From the NCBI RefSeq assembly GCF_001761485.1, contig NC_090774.1, positions 3,534,001 to 3,598,000 of the forward strand: a stretch of 64,000 nt of DNA, read 5' to 3'. The notes beneath the pieces are model-generated. The model ran no database searches and was not told where the DNA came from. It worked only from the letters and a program-made list of their open reading frames with translations. Made by a program: the position numbers and the translations under genes. The DNA is from Yarrowia lipolytica. Its lineage: Eukaryota; Ascomycota; Dipodascomycetes; Dipodascales. Positions 1 through 9,996 of this stretch are shown in pieces; position 1 is the stretch's first letter; every line of letters begins with the position of its first letter.

Positions 1-1809
1 ACCCCTCTCGAGGATGAGAATATGTCGTCCGAGCTGTTGGAATATTGGATGGGTTTGCTCGACACCTTATACGATAACCAGGGGAAGATCGACTCCGAGC
101 TGGTTGACAGTCTACTTCTTCAGGTCGCCTCGATCTTCTGGTCCAAGACGAAACTACCTGACCTGACAGAATCTACCGAAATGAAGGAGTTCCGACGAGA
201 CGTAGGTGATCTACTCGAGTCTGTCTGCAGCATCGTTCCCACAAAGCTCCTGCAGAATCTTGCTGGTATCGTGACCAGAAACATCGCTGAAGCAGAGCCT
301 GACTGGCCTTCTGTCGAAGCAGCACTTTTTGGTCTCATCGCAGTGGCAGATAGTGACGACGACTCGGTGTCTGTGGTCTGCAACGACCCTTCGCTCCTCC
401 AAAAGATTTCCCAGCATCCCTCTGTCCGACTGCGAAAGAGTACCATTACCTTTGTCGGCGTCTTTGACTCGATGTATGTTCATGGCCCTTGTCTCGGATC
501 AGCTCTAGATTTCCTCTTTGCCTCTTTGGAAGAGCCTACGCTCTCTTTGTTCGCCTCTCGTTCAATCTCCAAGCTGTGTTCTGATGGTCGAAAGTCCCTT
601 GGACCGATGCTGGCCTCATTTTTCCAGGTGTATGAACAGATGGTGTCAGGCAAGATGACCATGTCATCTTACTGTCACGAGAACACGGTAGAAGGTATCG
701 CAGCCATCATTGAGAGCGAACCGTCCATTGCAAAGCAGTCGGAGTATCTTTCCCGCCTGATTGACATTCTTGTTGATCGATCACACAAGGAGATGGCAAG
801 GGCAGACCTTCCAGACGACCCCATTGTGTCCCTCTTCAAGTGTCTTATTTGCATTGGTAAGAAGCTTCAATCAGTTGAAGAGGTGGATCTGGATGACACC
901 AATACCTCGGCTGTTGCTGCTTTCTGGCAGTCGGATCCCAACCATGTGCAGCAAAAGCTATTGCATATCATTACCACTTTTGCTATCCAACAGGCTCCAT
1001 ATAATACTTCTGTCGAGATTTGTGATCTCGCATGTCTGGTATTCAGAAAGGGCTTCTCCGAAGAAGCTGGTCCTTTCGTCTTCTCCACTCAGGTTATCTT
1101 CGAGTTTATCAGCACCAAGTTCAACCAATCTCCTGGATTCGCCCCCAAGGTAGTTAAGCTGGCTTCATGCTATCTCACTAGTACCACTGCATCTGCTTCT
1201 TCTCGTGATGAGTTCACCAAGGAGATCATTACCCTCTTTTTCGCAGGTCCCAACCCCATTATTAACGGAGATGACGACATGGCCCACGACGTGCTGGGTT
1301 TGGTGGAGAAGATTGCTTCGACGACTCCGGAACTCTTCTTTGTACATACGCCGGAGTCATTGTTGCATGCCATTCTTTCTTATTCTGTTTCGGCCCTTGC
1401 ATCCACTCAGATCCTCGTCATTTCCACCTCCACCAGTCTATGGACAAACTTTTGCCTTCTCAAGCTACAGGGAGAGGCTAAAGAGCGCCACTTGATGATC
1501 ATGAAGGCTCTGGGACCCTCTCTCATTAACACTATCATGATGAAGATTTGTGGGGATGCTACTCGATCGTCGCTGTCATATTACTCGTCAGTGCTACGGA
1601 AGTACATCTACAAGTTTCCCATGGATGCAAAACACAACCTTGAGCACTTCGTCAACAACCCTGATACCAAGCCTGTCAAGGCCAGTGACCAGGACGTGAA
1701 GACTTTTGTCGCTAAGCTTGTTAATCTGCGGGGACAGAAGCTGACTGATACCGTAGTTAAGGAGTTCTGGGTTACCTGCTCTGGTTCCGGTCTGGACTAC
1801 ATTGTGTAA
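1..1809 (+). CDS. KAP122: Importin-13/Kap122-like nuclear transport receptor, 3' part only
   Basis: Karyopherin-beta family receptor that carries cargo between cytoplasm and nucleus in a Ran-dependent way. The frame is open from base 1, so the N-terminal Ran-binding half lies outside the window; the ATG at 22 is internal. What is visible is about 600 residues of helical HEAT-like repeats. I recognise importin-13-type blocks: a segment resembling the SWQHTEALLYGF region (here DWPSVEAALFGL) and a C-terminus ending VKEFWVTCSGSGLDYIV, which parallels the VKEMTLLCRGLHGTDY end of importin-13. S. cerevisiae Kap122/Pdr6 is the probable orthologue. Mtr10/transportin-3 was considered, but its C-terminus fits less well. 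Family call fairly sure; exact orthology inferred. Confidence 0.75.
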   Translation, partial: TPLEDENMSSELLEYWMGLLDTLYDNQGKIDSELVDSLLLQVASIFWSKTKLPDLTESTEMKEFRRDVGDLLESVCSIVPTKLLQNLAGIVTRNIAEAEPDWPSVEAALFGLIAVADSDDDSVSVVCNDPSLLQKISQHPSVRLRKSTITFVGVFDSMYVHGPCLGSALDFLFASLEEPTLSLFASRSISKLCSDGRKSLGPMLASFFQVYEQMVSGKMTMSSYCHENTVEGIAAIIESEPSIAKQSEYLSRLIDILVDRSHKEMARADLPDDPIVSLFKCLICIGKKLQSVEEVDLDDTNTSAVAAFWQSDPNHVQQKLLHIITTFAIQQAPYNTSVEICDLACLVFRKGFSEEAGPFVFSTQVIFEFISTKFNQSPGFAPKVVKLASCYLTSTTASASSRDEFTKEIITLFFAGPNPIINGDDDMAHDVLGLVEKIASTTPELFFVHTPESLLHAILSYSVSALASTQILVISTSTSLWTNFCLLKLQGEAKERHLMIMKALGPSLINTIMMKICGDATRSSLSYYSSVLRKYIYKFPMDAKHNLEHFVNNPDTKPVKASDQDVKTFVAKLVNLRGQKLTDTVVKEFWVTCSGSGLDYIV

Positions 1810-1920
1810 AGAGCCACACGCACATCGCATATATTTAATCTACTCATGTAATCATACAACTATTGAATTTACAGCGCTGGTACAAGAACATGGGCAGATA
1901 CAATAAATAAATAGATTAGG

Positions 1921-4440
1921 CTACTCAGACACAGGCGAAACCTTCCATCGATCCACTTTGAATGGTCGATGGACTTTTCGTTTGTTTCTTACCAAACGAC
2001 ACTGGCCGATCTTCTCGCAGATATCGTACACATCATCAGCCGTTCTGCGTAAAACAGGCGGTCCCATGATGATTTTGGATGGTTCAGGGCACATATTTTT
2101 TGGCGGTGGTGATTTGGAAGACCTGGGAGAGGGACTGGAGTGATGAGCAACACTAGGCTTACGAGACAGGCTCGCTTGACGCAGAACACCAGTAATCCTG
2201 GGTGGTTGTCGAGGAGCGGTGGGTACCTCCGGACGTAGTGAAATGCGCCGTTGACTTAGTGTATTTTCCTGTGGCTGGTTCACAAGATCCTTCATTGGCT
2301 TTGAAAATTCGGCTACTTTCGCCTCCACTTGTTCTGTCATTGATACGTTCTGTCGTTCAGGTTGTTCAACCATCGAACCAAGCTCCGGCTGAGTGGTAGG
2401 TTGAGATGTGTGAGAAATCGGTTCTGCTGTGATTCTAGCAATCAACTGAGGCAGGGAGTTGACGGAAACATAAAACTCATCCGAGTCTCGCTCCACCTTG
2501 ACGACACTTTCAGTAATTGACTCACATTCCTCAGGCATTTCTTCGCACATGGAACTGAGGGAGGTGGCCTTCTTGAATGGACTCGACATAACTGCATCCG
2601 CTGGAGACGACGTGGGCATCCCAGGGGAGGATGAAGGCATAGGTGTAGTTGTGAGCATGGCAGTAGATGCAGGGATAGGTGCAGTCGCAAGCTGTACTGG
2701 TAAAGCAAACGAGACAGGGGGGACCGGAATAGACAGAGCTTCGCCAAATGAAGGAGTCTGGGGCTCTTCCTTCACAGAGGGCACAGAAGTAGTGGGCAGT
2801 GGCATTGGTCGGACAGCGTGATCTACCCTTCCTGGGCTTGATTTCGTTCTCACCGGTGACCTGATAGGAGATTTGTAGAGGTTCAACTGGTCTAAGATGT
2901 CAGAGTTACCACTATCGCTAGCTGGAACATAAGCATCTGTTTGATTGAACACGCCAGTAGGAAGCATCTTGACATTCTGAGTCCCTGGAGCTCTGACTTG
3001 GAATGACTTGACAGTCTTGGGGACTAGCAATGATTGCGAGTTGGCTTCTTGAGATGGCCCAGAGACAGCAGGTTTTCCATCAATCTTCAGAGTGAGAACT
3101 GGTTCACGAATCCTAGGGATCGGTCTCGCTGTTTCAATGCACATCTCCACATCGTACATGAACTGCGAGGGTTGATCAACGTGCTCTTGACAAACATGTC
3201 CGAATAATCTCGCCATAGAGAACCCTCTTTGCCACGAATCTTTGCTGACCACACATGGGAACACTGAGCGGGGTTTGAACAGGCCCACGAGCTCCTCACA
3301 TTCCAAATACGAAGAATGTCGAGAATAATGGAACAGGAGCATATCTGGAAGATAAAGATCTAACCCTTGCTCACATTCAGTTTTGATGAATCTCTGTCCG
3401 GATTCAAAATCAATCACGTCAGACAGATGGGACTCGTTACTTGATGTGTACTCCTCTGACAACCGCCTCAGTAAATCCTTAACCCCCACCAACTGGAGTT
3501 CAGATTCCTTTTTGGGTCGGTTGTGTTCGTCAACATGAGATGCCAGGTAGTTCACCACAGGCAAGAGTAGCACCGAGGATGAGCTAGTCCGTTGGCACGA
3601 GCAGCAATGAAGAGTGGCTTCCGCAGCCTCCTTGGTCAGATACTTAATGTAGTGCGAGCGACCCTCAACCTGGAGTACTTTAGACACCCTTTGTAATTCA
3701 TCCTCCTCCATGTGTACCTTCCAATCATATGCAGCAGCAAGGTACTGCCAAATGAGCTCGAACCCAGAGGTATATCGTGGCAGGAAGTACTGTATACTTC
3801 CCGTAAGAGGATACCTACTCAGTTGCTTCATGAGCTTGCCAAGCCCCGTGTTGTTGTCTACCAGGCTGATGTAGGGCTCTCCTCTATACCCGAAAGTAGT
3901 ATCCAGGTAAATGCAATCGAGCTTCTTCACTCCACAAATGTATGGTAGTAACAAGGGGTGATTTTCTAACGACCTCAGCCACCATTTTTCCGCCCGAATA
4001 TCTCCTGTGTATAGGACACACTTGCCCTTACCTTGAAGAAGAAACATGACAGCTCCAGGGCAGTGGTTGCTGGCATCTAGAAGAGTTACTGAAACCGTGT
4101 ATGCCCCCACGTTGATCTCGAACGGGGTATCCAGATCCAGGCCTCTCAATCTATCCTGGATAGGTGTGTACTTCGACTTTAGAGTACCGTTGGGAATAGC
4201 TGCCATATCGTTGTAGGCCTTGTGGCGTTTGCTGCGAGGGTCTTTTTCGACCAACATGTTCTTCGTCACCTTCGAACAATAAACTAGCCCTCCAACATTC
4301 TCCAGACCTGCAGTGTGGTCAGTATGAACATGACTAAGAAGCCATACTTCTGGTCGCACGGGATGTTTTTTGCCTCTGTCGTGGAAGTAGTCCACCCGGA
4401 TTTCCGGAAACTCACGGATAATACCGTCAAAGGTACTCAT
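1921..4440 (-). CDS. Artemis/SNM1-like metallo-beta-lactamase nuclease
   Basis: Predicted 839-aa nuclease of the SNM1/Pso2/Artemis group, which processes DNA ends and crosslinks in the nucleus. The metallo-beta-lactamase domain starts at the N-terminus, as in Artemis and unlike Pso2. The metal-binding signature is H37-V-H39-T-D41-H42, followed by NHCPG (His126), YTGD (Asp147) and YLDTTFG (Asp180). A beta-CASP-like region follows to about residue 430, with HYSRHSSYLE near 370 resembling Artemis FSFHSSYSE. Residues 430-839 are Ser/Pro/Thr-rich and probably disordered, ending in a basic stretch. It is convergent with the upstream importin gene and divergent from GPI15. The known family supports a repair role; whether it works in end joining or crosslink repair is inference. 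Confidence 0.8.
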   Translation of the reverse strand: MSTFDGIIREFPEIRVDYFHDRGKKHPVRPEVWLLSHVHTDHTAGLENVGGLVYCSKVTKNMLVEKDPRSKRHKAYNDMAAIPNGTLKSKYTPIQDRLRGLDLDTPFEINVGAYTVSVTLLDASNHCPGAVMFLLQGKGKCVLYTGDIRAEKWWLRSLENHPLLLPYICGVKKLDCIYLDTTFGYRGEPYISLVDNNTGLGKLMKQLSRYPLTGSIQYFLPRYTSGFELIWQYLAAAYDWKVHMEEDELQRVSKVLQVEGRSHYIKYLTKEAAEATLHCCSCQRTSSSSVLLLPVVNYLASHVDEHNRPKKESELQLVGVKDLLRRLSEEYTSSNESHLSDVIDFESGQRFIKTECEQGLDLYLPDMLLFHYSRHSSYLECEELVGLFKPRSVFPCVVSKDSWQRGFSMARLFGHVCQEHVDQPSQFMYDVEMCIETARPIPRIREPVLTLKIDGKPAVSGPSQEANSQSLLVPKTVKSFQVRAPGTQNVKMLPTGVFNQTDAYVPASDSGNSDILDQLNLYKSPIRSPVRTKSSPGRVDHAVRPMPLPTTSVPSVKEEPQTPSFGEALSIPVPPVSFALPVQLATAPIPASTAMLTTTPMPSSSPGMPTSSPADAVMSSPFKKATSLSSMCEEMPEECESITESVVKVERDSDEFYVSVNSLPQLIARITAEPISHTSQPTTQPELGSMVEQPERQNVSMTEQVEAKVAEFSKPMKDLVNQPQENTLSQRRISLRPEVPTAPRQPPRITGVLRQASLSRKPSVAHHSSPSPRSSKSPPPKNMCPEPSKIIMGPPVLRRTADDVYDICEKIGQCRLVRNKRKVHRPFKVDRWKVSPVSE

Positions 4441-4860
4441 GGGCTCTCCAGGTGGTTTCGTTGTCGTGAGGGTTTCTCAGTGGTAGTGGTTGGACCTGCA
4501 CCTCTGTATTAAGTGATTTCGCGATTTTGGCGTCAATACGTGAATTTGAGTTCTACTGCGCTTCTCCTGCGGTATGCCATAAAAGCGATTTTTGGCACGT
4601 GACCAAATAACATATAATATATCTGAGTAGCACAACATTCTCAGACTCTAATTTTCACTAGATTGCTGAGACTCTATTTTTCTCCCCCCTCTCTTTATAA
4701 TAGTCACTATCACCCATCCGACGTATGCCTGCAGCTCATTACAAGCTACCTGTAGTTGTAAACTCTACTCAAAATGTTCCAATAAGCTCATGCCTGTGTA
4801 CATGCGTACAATTGTGTACGAGGTGATTTTGTCAACACCTACTTCAGACAACACGGTACA
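4441..4860. promoter_or_regulatory. Divergent intergenic region, Artemis-like gene / GPI15
   Basis: This 420-bp stretch separates two divergent genes and must hold both promoters. A CACGTG E-box lies near 4598 and a TATAATA-like element near 4697, about 165 bp before the GPI15 ATG. I see no RNA gene or further reading frame. Confidence 0.45.
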
Positions 4861-5520
4861 ATGCCATGTACTCAATCGCCATACAAGGACTATCATTATG
4901 AAGAGCGTCGCGTTGGCTCTTCGGTCGAATTCACTGTCAAAAATCTGTCAAAAACGCGCGCCAAAATAATCACCACATATGCCACATGTCTATTAAACAA
5001 GGTCGTCGTGGTCTTGCTGATGCTGGCAACAACAAGTATCTGGCTGGAGGAACACAAACCTGCCTACCAATATGTGGGCGAGTCGACCCTTTCAAAGATC
5101 GCGACAGCCTATCCTCAATGGTTGCTCGGGTTTCTTCGAAACAAAACACCAACCATCGCACTCTTGTCTTTGTGGGTCCTGGCTATAATGGCACTCATGA
5201 AACGTCCATATAAGATTGAGTCCTTGTTTGTGGTCCACGGAATTGGCCTGCAAGTGTATTCGTCGGGTGGCTACTATTTCATGGGTCAGACGACGTTCCT
5301 GAACCTCGATAGCATCATCGATCTCGTGATTCACGAAGGGTTCAAGGGGTTGGAGGTGATATTCTTTATGACCATTCTCGTTAAAGACAAGGACCGAACT
5401 GTGGTCATATTCCCCGATTTGCTCCCTCGGCGGGAGCTCCTGGAGAGAGTCTGGAGAGAAAGTCGAACATGCTTGTATTCTGACCAGCCTGAACGGTTCC
5501 GCAAACCTGAATTGAAGTAG
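4861..5520 (+). CDS. GPI15: GPI-GlcNAc transferase subunit H (PIG-H)
   Basis: Subunit of the ER-membrane complex that transfers GlcNAc from UDP-GlcNAc to phosphatidylinositol, the first step of GPI-anchor synthesis. The 219-aa protein has two hydrophobic segments (about 46-62 and 96-112), then the PIG-H domain: KIESLFVVHGIGLQVYSSGG, a DSIIDLVIHEGF block and a VVIFPDLLPRRELLERVWRE block, matching IESVLVIHGLGLQ and FKNLLPRRKLLE of the family. The first ATG is kept; a start nearer the membrane hairpin is possible. Its partner PIG-A is not in the window. Confidence 0.85.
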   Translation: MPCTQSPYKDYHYEERRVGSSVEFTVKNLSKTRAKIITTYATCLLNKVVVVLLMLATTSIWLEEHKPAYQYVGESTLSKIATAYPQWLLGFLRNKTPTIALLSLWVLAIMALMKRPYKIESLFVVHGIGLQVYSSGGYYFMGQTTFLNLDSIIDLVIHEGFKGLEVIFFMTILVKDKDRTVVIFPDLLPRRELLERVWRESRTCLYSDQPERFRKPELK

Positions 5521-5675
5521 TAGAAGTAGTATAGAAGACGTACATAGATTTATTTATTCATATGCAGCAACATCACCGGCACAGGCTATCATTAATCATA
5601 TCATATCTTCTTTACTATATACTATTTATCCATCCCAATGCTCTGTATCATATGTACAAGTATGTTGACCGTTCC

Positions 5676-6890
5676 TTAGACCCACTCACGGGGCTCTTTG
5701 AGAATCTTGAGCAGTCGCTCCTCTCGAGATCCCTCAGAGGGTCTGTGGTCGTACATCCAAGACGCAGTAAGAGGAAGAGACATGAGAATGGATTCGATGC
5801 GAGCAGAAGGAGTCTGCAGACCGAACGCGGTTCCTCGATCGTTGACAAGGTTGAACTCGACGTATCGACCTCGTCGGAGTTGCTGCCACTGCTTCTCCTC
5901 GGGAGTGTAAGGGAGATCCTTTCGTCGCTGGATGATGGGCATGTAAGAGGGCAGGAAAGATCGAAGAGAAGACCGGATGAAACCAAAGAGCTCCTCGGGA
6001 TCCTTGTTCTCGAGATCATCGAAGAAGATACCTCCGACACCTCGGGCCTCCTGTCGGTGCTTAATGACGAAGTACTCATCACACCACTTCTTAAACTTCC
6101 GGTAGTAGTCCTTGTCGTGCTTGTCGCAAGCTTCCTTGAGAGTCTTGTGGAAGTGAACAGCGTCCTCCTCAAACAGGTAAGAGGGGGTAAGATCGCTTCC
6201 TCCACCGAACCACCAAGCCTGGGTGGTACCATCGGAGTTCATGGTTTCAAAGTATCGATAGTTGAGGTGGACAGTAGGAGCCATGGGGTTGACTGGGTGG
6301 AGAACCATAGACAGACCACAGGCATAAAAGGGGAGGTTTCCATCGTTGGAAGGTCGAATACTCTTGTGATCAGCCTTCATCTTCTGGACAGCCATGGGGG
6401 GCAACAGGCCGTGAACAATAGATATGTTAACACCGGCCTTCTCAAACACCTTACCATCCTGCAGAACACAAGAAATTCCTCCTCCTCCCTCGCCATTGAG
6501 CCCACGCTGCCACTCATCAACTCGGAAGGTGGAGGTGTCATCAAGAGTCTCAAGCTCGGCCACGATCTCCTTTTGCATCTTCTTGATGAAGTCCTCCATT
6601 CGGAGCTTGATGGGTCGTTGATCGTTACCAAAGTCGAACTCGTCAAGCTGGGGGAACTGGGGCACAGCAGCGGCCTTGACAGCATCGTTGCTAATAGGCT
6701 GAGAAGCCTTGAACTCTCGGATCAGCTGGGTAAGATCCTCAGTGAACTTGGGCTTCTCCACGTTAAGAGGGAAGGTCACAGCTAGCACGGTTCCGGTGAC
6801 AGCACCGAAAGCAAAGGCGCCAGCCTTCTTGGTGAGCGAGGGGGTCAGCGAAGGGGCTCCGACTTTGATTTTACGAGCAAAACGGAACAT
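5676..6890 (-). CDS. HEM13: Coproporphyrinogen III oxidase, oxygen-dependent
   Basis: Haem synthesis enzyme that decarboxylates coproporphyrinogen III to protoporphyrinogen IX using O2. The frame is open to 7052, but I start at the ATG at 6890 ([11 protein letters not shown]), giving 404 aa. The family signature is clear ([20 protein letters not shown] then IFFDDLE), as are the C-terminal [20 protein letters not shown] and [15 protein letters not shown] blocks. The N-terminus is basic (RFARKIK...) and is followed by a hydrophobic stretch [16 protein letters not shown]. This looks like a bipartite presequence for the mitochondrial intermembrane space, as in animals, whereas S. cerevisiae Hem13 is cytosolic. 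Location is inferred; the enzyme call is firm. Confidence 0.95.
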   Translation of the reverse strand: MFRFARKIKVGAPSLTPSLTKKAGAFAFGAVTGTVLAVTFPLNVEKPKFTEDLTQLIREFKASQPISNDAVKAAAVPQFPQLDEFDFGNDQRPIKLRMEDFIKKMQKEIVAELETLDDTSTFRVDEWQRGLNGEGGGGISCVLQDGKVFEKAGVNISIVHGLLPPMAVQKMKADHKSIRPSNDGNLPFYACGLSMVLHPVNPMAPTVHLNYRYFETMNSDGTTQAWWFGGGSDLTPSYLFEEDAVHFHKTLKEACDKHDKDYYRKFKKWCDEYFVIKHRQEARGVGGIFFDDLENKDPEELFGFIRSSLRSFLPSYMPIIQRRKDLPYTPEEKQWQQLRRGRYVEFNLVNDRGTAFGLQTPSARIESILMSLPLTASWMYDHRPSEGSREERLLKILKEPREWV

Positions 6891-7761
6891 TGTTGCACAG
6901 GTAGGCGAAATGTGGGGTTGCAGTTTGTGCAAGTTGAGATATGTGGGTTTAGCTTCGAGACTTATAGTGCCCCGAAGAGGATTTGAAATAAGGCCATACA
7001 TGCATAAGGTTCGGATGGTTCGATTGTGAGCCATGTGCATTATGAATATCACACGATCTTCACTGCTGTTTTTGTGGGGTGGATCGCTCAGATGAATTGG
7101 AGTGCTGGTGATGATGATGCGGTCTTGTTTGCCTCTCCGGTCCGATGTTACTTGTGTAGCATCGGTACTATCCGATTCAATAAGGGGAAATATTATTCAT
7201 ACTGAGATTTACAATACAAAGAGCTACAAGTACAGTATGTACTTACAGTTGGTCTGCGTTGGGCTGTCCAGATCATCATGACTGAATGTGTTGCTCAAAG
7301 GGCATATTTTGTTAAGCTAAAAGCATTAACGTCTTGCCTACATTCTGCTATGAAATGGGACCATATCCAATGGTGTGGTGGACATATGCCATACATGATT
7401 ACATGGTTGGGAAGTCGTGTATGCATGAGGTTCCTGAACCTCATTTCAGTGGAGAGATGGTTGTACAGTATTTCTTTTACTTTCAACCGCCTTCTTTATC
7501 GTATCCCCTGTGTCTATTGTTGTACAAGTGGCGTCTTTACCTCATACCGACCTACAGGTACGGGTACCCGTACAGTATGTACAGTGTATGTACTATAGAC
7601 ACCATAGAAGTGCCAACTGACAGGCATCGTACATACATACAGTCATGAGCTATACACCAATACAAGCTCATAACCTGTTGTAGGAGGCGGAAAAGTTGCA
7701 GTATAGTGCACGACGTGAAACCAACGTGGCACTCGAATCAAGGAAGGACGGAAAAACAGCA
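6891..7761. promoter_or_regulatory. Divergent intergenic region, HEM13 / unknown coiled-coil gene
   Basis: An 871-bp gene-free stretch. It holds two exact copies of the 12-mer TACAGTATGTAC (7231, 7571), a near-palindrome at 7425-7444 (9-bp arms, 2-bp spacer) with an HSE-like gTTCctGAAc core, and TACAAGTAC-type motifs. Short frames here look random. Confidence 0.4.
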
Positions 7762-9786
7762 ATGAAAACAGAGAGTGTTTGGCGAGAAAAGGATTACAAG
7801 CATATGTTTATGCGCACCGCCGCGCTCATGGAAAAATTGGCCGATGGTACTGTGGCTGAACTACAACTGTCTGGAAAACGAAACTACGATGCAATTTTCC
7901 AGCGGCAGTCGGTGATTTTCGCGTCGCAGATGTTTGAAGTGGCGCTGCGGATGGTCCAAGAGCGATCCCACGAGCTGTTCTTGCAGCCCAAACAAGACGA
8001 CCCAAAAAACTTGTACGAAGTGGTCGGTTCGGCCCCCAACCCCACTTTTTTCTTTGAGCGATCTCCATATCTAAAATGGGAGGGTCTGCATCTGGAACAC
8101 AGACTGGATCCCTCTGAGCAGTGCAAATCGGAGACTAAAAAGATTCTGGGCGACAAAAAGGACTCTTCGCAAGACAAGGAGGAGGAGATTGAGGATCTGG
8201 CTGACAATGTGCGTAACCTTCAGGGTCAGATGGCGTCTCTGAAGAAGACCCTGGCATCCAAGGAGCGTGAAACCAGCATTGTCAAGCAACAGAACCAGGC
8301 CCACAAGATCCTTCTTGCGAAACAGGAGGTTCTGCTGGCTGCCGTGTCCTCTAAACTTGGCCTTGATGCTGCATCTGATATTCTGGAGAAGGCTGACCGA
8401 ACTTCTGCTACTCGAAAGGTCGATACTGTTCCTTCACATCGAGCTGCCCGTCAGCAGCGTGCAAAGGCTGCTGTTGCTGCTAGAGAGGGCACCTCTTCTA
8501 AGCAGTCTACCCCTGATGCTGAGCTTGAACTAAAAGTGACAAAGCAAGAGCCCAAATTAGAGTCCAAGGTCGTAGAGGTCAACAAACCCGAACCCAAGAA
8601 GACTGAGGTCAATAATCCTGAGCATGAAAAGTCCGAGTCTAAGAGGACAGAGGCCTCTAAAAGGGCTGAAGCTCAACAGGAGGTCAACCCTTCTACCGCC
8701 GTGATTGACCAGCAAAAGGTATCTCGCAACGTATCTCGATCCAACCCGAAGACTCAGCATCAGGCCCAAACCAAGGCTGAAACCTTTAAGAAAACCCCTG
8801 CTGCTGCTCTTAAGGCGGGCACTCTCAAGATCACTCAGGCTACCCCCGTCAAGGATGCGACTCCTGCAAAAACTGACCCCTTTACTCAATCTCCCTCCCC
8901 CGCAGTTAAGACGCCGACGTCTGCTCCCACTGACGCTGGTGCAAGTGCTGCCGCTGAAGGGGAGCGTGTGATCGCTGCTGCTACGCAGGCACTCCAGGAC
9001 TACCGAGAGCTGTGGGCAAAGGGTGCCCCTTGTCTCACTCTTCCCCTTGATATACTAGAGGGGGCCAAGAATGGTGACATTCGCGCCATCCGGGAGCTCA
9101 CGGCTGCCGTGGATGAGCTCAAGGCCAGACACGAGTTTGGGCAGGAGCAGAAGAACATTTCTGCCAAGACATCAACCCTCAACGAAGTGTTGGCATCCCG
9201 ACAGGCTCAGAACGTCCCCATGACACCATCAACAAAGACTGTCTCTGCTTCTGCTAAGGTAACCGCCAAGGCCACTCCTGCCAAGACGACCCCTTCCAAG
9301 CCTTCCGCTGCCCCCGCTGCTGTTCCTGCTGCTGCCCCTGCACCCAAGCGTGGTTTTATCATGAACTACCCTGGTGTGCCCATGCCTGCGGATATGGGCA
9401 GCATTGCTTCCTCTCTTGGACATTCTGCTCTCTCTTCTGTGAGCGTCACACAACCCGCGGGCACGGCTCCCACCCTGGCCAAATCGACTGCAAAGTATTC
9501 CATGAGCCACATGTCTGACTTTGAGATGTCGTTGGACTCTGTGAGTTTCGCCAACGACAGAATCCCCCACAAGTGTGTGTTCGTGATGGGACGGTTTGCC
9601 AAGCACCTACCCGTGGATGTCATGGTTCAAGAGGTGTATGACCGATGCGGACCCACCTCCAAGGAGTTCCTGCTCACCTGTCGGGCCGATGACGACGACT
9701 GGGAGTGTGTCTACGACTGTCTCAAGGGCTTTGTCGACCGTCAGACCCCCATCCCCTTCCCTGCCTATGTCCAGGATATCTGCTAG
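7762..9786 (+). CDS. Unknown 674-aa coiled-coil, Ala/Lys/Pro-rich protein
   Basis: I do not recognise this protein. The open frame begins at a TTG (7696); the first ATG is at 7762. Residues 1-115 look globular and helical (VWREKDYKHMFMRTAALMEK, then a YDAIFQRQSVIFASQMFEVA block). A coiled coil runs from about 138 to 197. Residues 210-570 are low complexity, with Lys-Pro-Glu runs such as KPEPKKTEV and many Ala/Thr/Pro-Lys segments. A compact C-terminal piece follows, containing CVFVMGRFAKHLPVDVMVQE and a DDDDWECVYDCLKGFVD block. A structural or scaffold role, perhaps nuclear or cytoskeletal, would fit a folded-coil-disorder-folded plan, but this is a guess. The gene is real judging by length and codon use. 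Confidence 0.75.
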   Translation: MKTESVWREKDYKHMFMRTAALMEKLADGTVAELQLSGKRNYDAIFQRQSVIFASQMFEVALRMVQERSHELFLQPKQDDPKNLYEVVGSAPNPTFFFERSPYLKWEGLHLEHRLDPSEQCKSETKKILGDKKDSSQDKEEEIEDLADNVRNLQGQMASLKKTLASKERETSIVKQQNQAHKILLAKQEVLLAAVSSKLGLDAASDILEKADRTSATRKVDTVPSHRAARQQRAKAAVAAREGTSSKQSTPDAELELKVTKQEPKLESKVVEVNKPEPKKTEVNNPEHEKSESKRTEASKRAEAQQEVNPSTAVIDQQKVSRNVSRSNPKTQHQAQTKAETFKKTPAAALKAGTLKITQATPVKDATPAKTDPFTQSPSPAVKTPTSAPTDAGASAAAEGERVIAAATQALQDYRELWAKGAPCLTLPLDILEGAKNGDIRAIRELTAAVDELKARHEFGQEQKNISAKTSTLNEVLASRQAQNVPMTPSTKTVSASAKVTAKATPAKTTPSKPSAAPAAVPAAAPAPKRGFIMNYPGVPMPADMGSIASSLGHSALSSVSVTQPAGTAPTLAKSTAKYSMSHMSDFEMSLDSVSFANDRIPHKCVFVMGRFAKHLPVDVMVQEVYDRCGPTSKEFLLTCRADDDDWECVYDCLKGFVDRQTPIPFPAYVQDIC

Positions 9787-9996
9787 TATTTAGTGGCTAT
9801 AACATAATGCACTGTATATATCGTTTGTTAGAAATCTAGATCCTCAACTTTCATTTATATGTGGTTTTTGCCGTTGCGGTTCAAGGGACAACCCAATGTG
9901 CTGTATTTCCCTTCAGCTCATGCATCTCCATGCAATATGCATGATAAGTGAAATAATTTCAAGGTTGATCACTACTTCGAGCTACAGCACCACAAC

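Noticed and set aside
5562-6785. Long plus-strand frame (407 aa) over HEM13
   Set aside because: Antisense shadow of HEM13; Leu/Ser/Val-rich composition typical of reverse-strand reading.
7278-7648. Two frames over 100 aa between HEM13 and the unknown gene
   Set aside because: Made of TACAGTATGTAC/TACTTG-type spacer repeats; no coding character.
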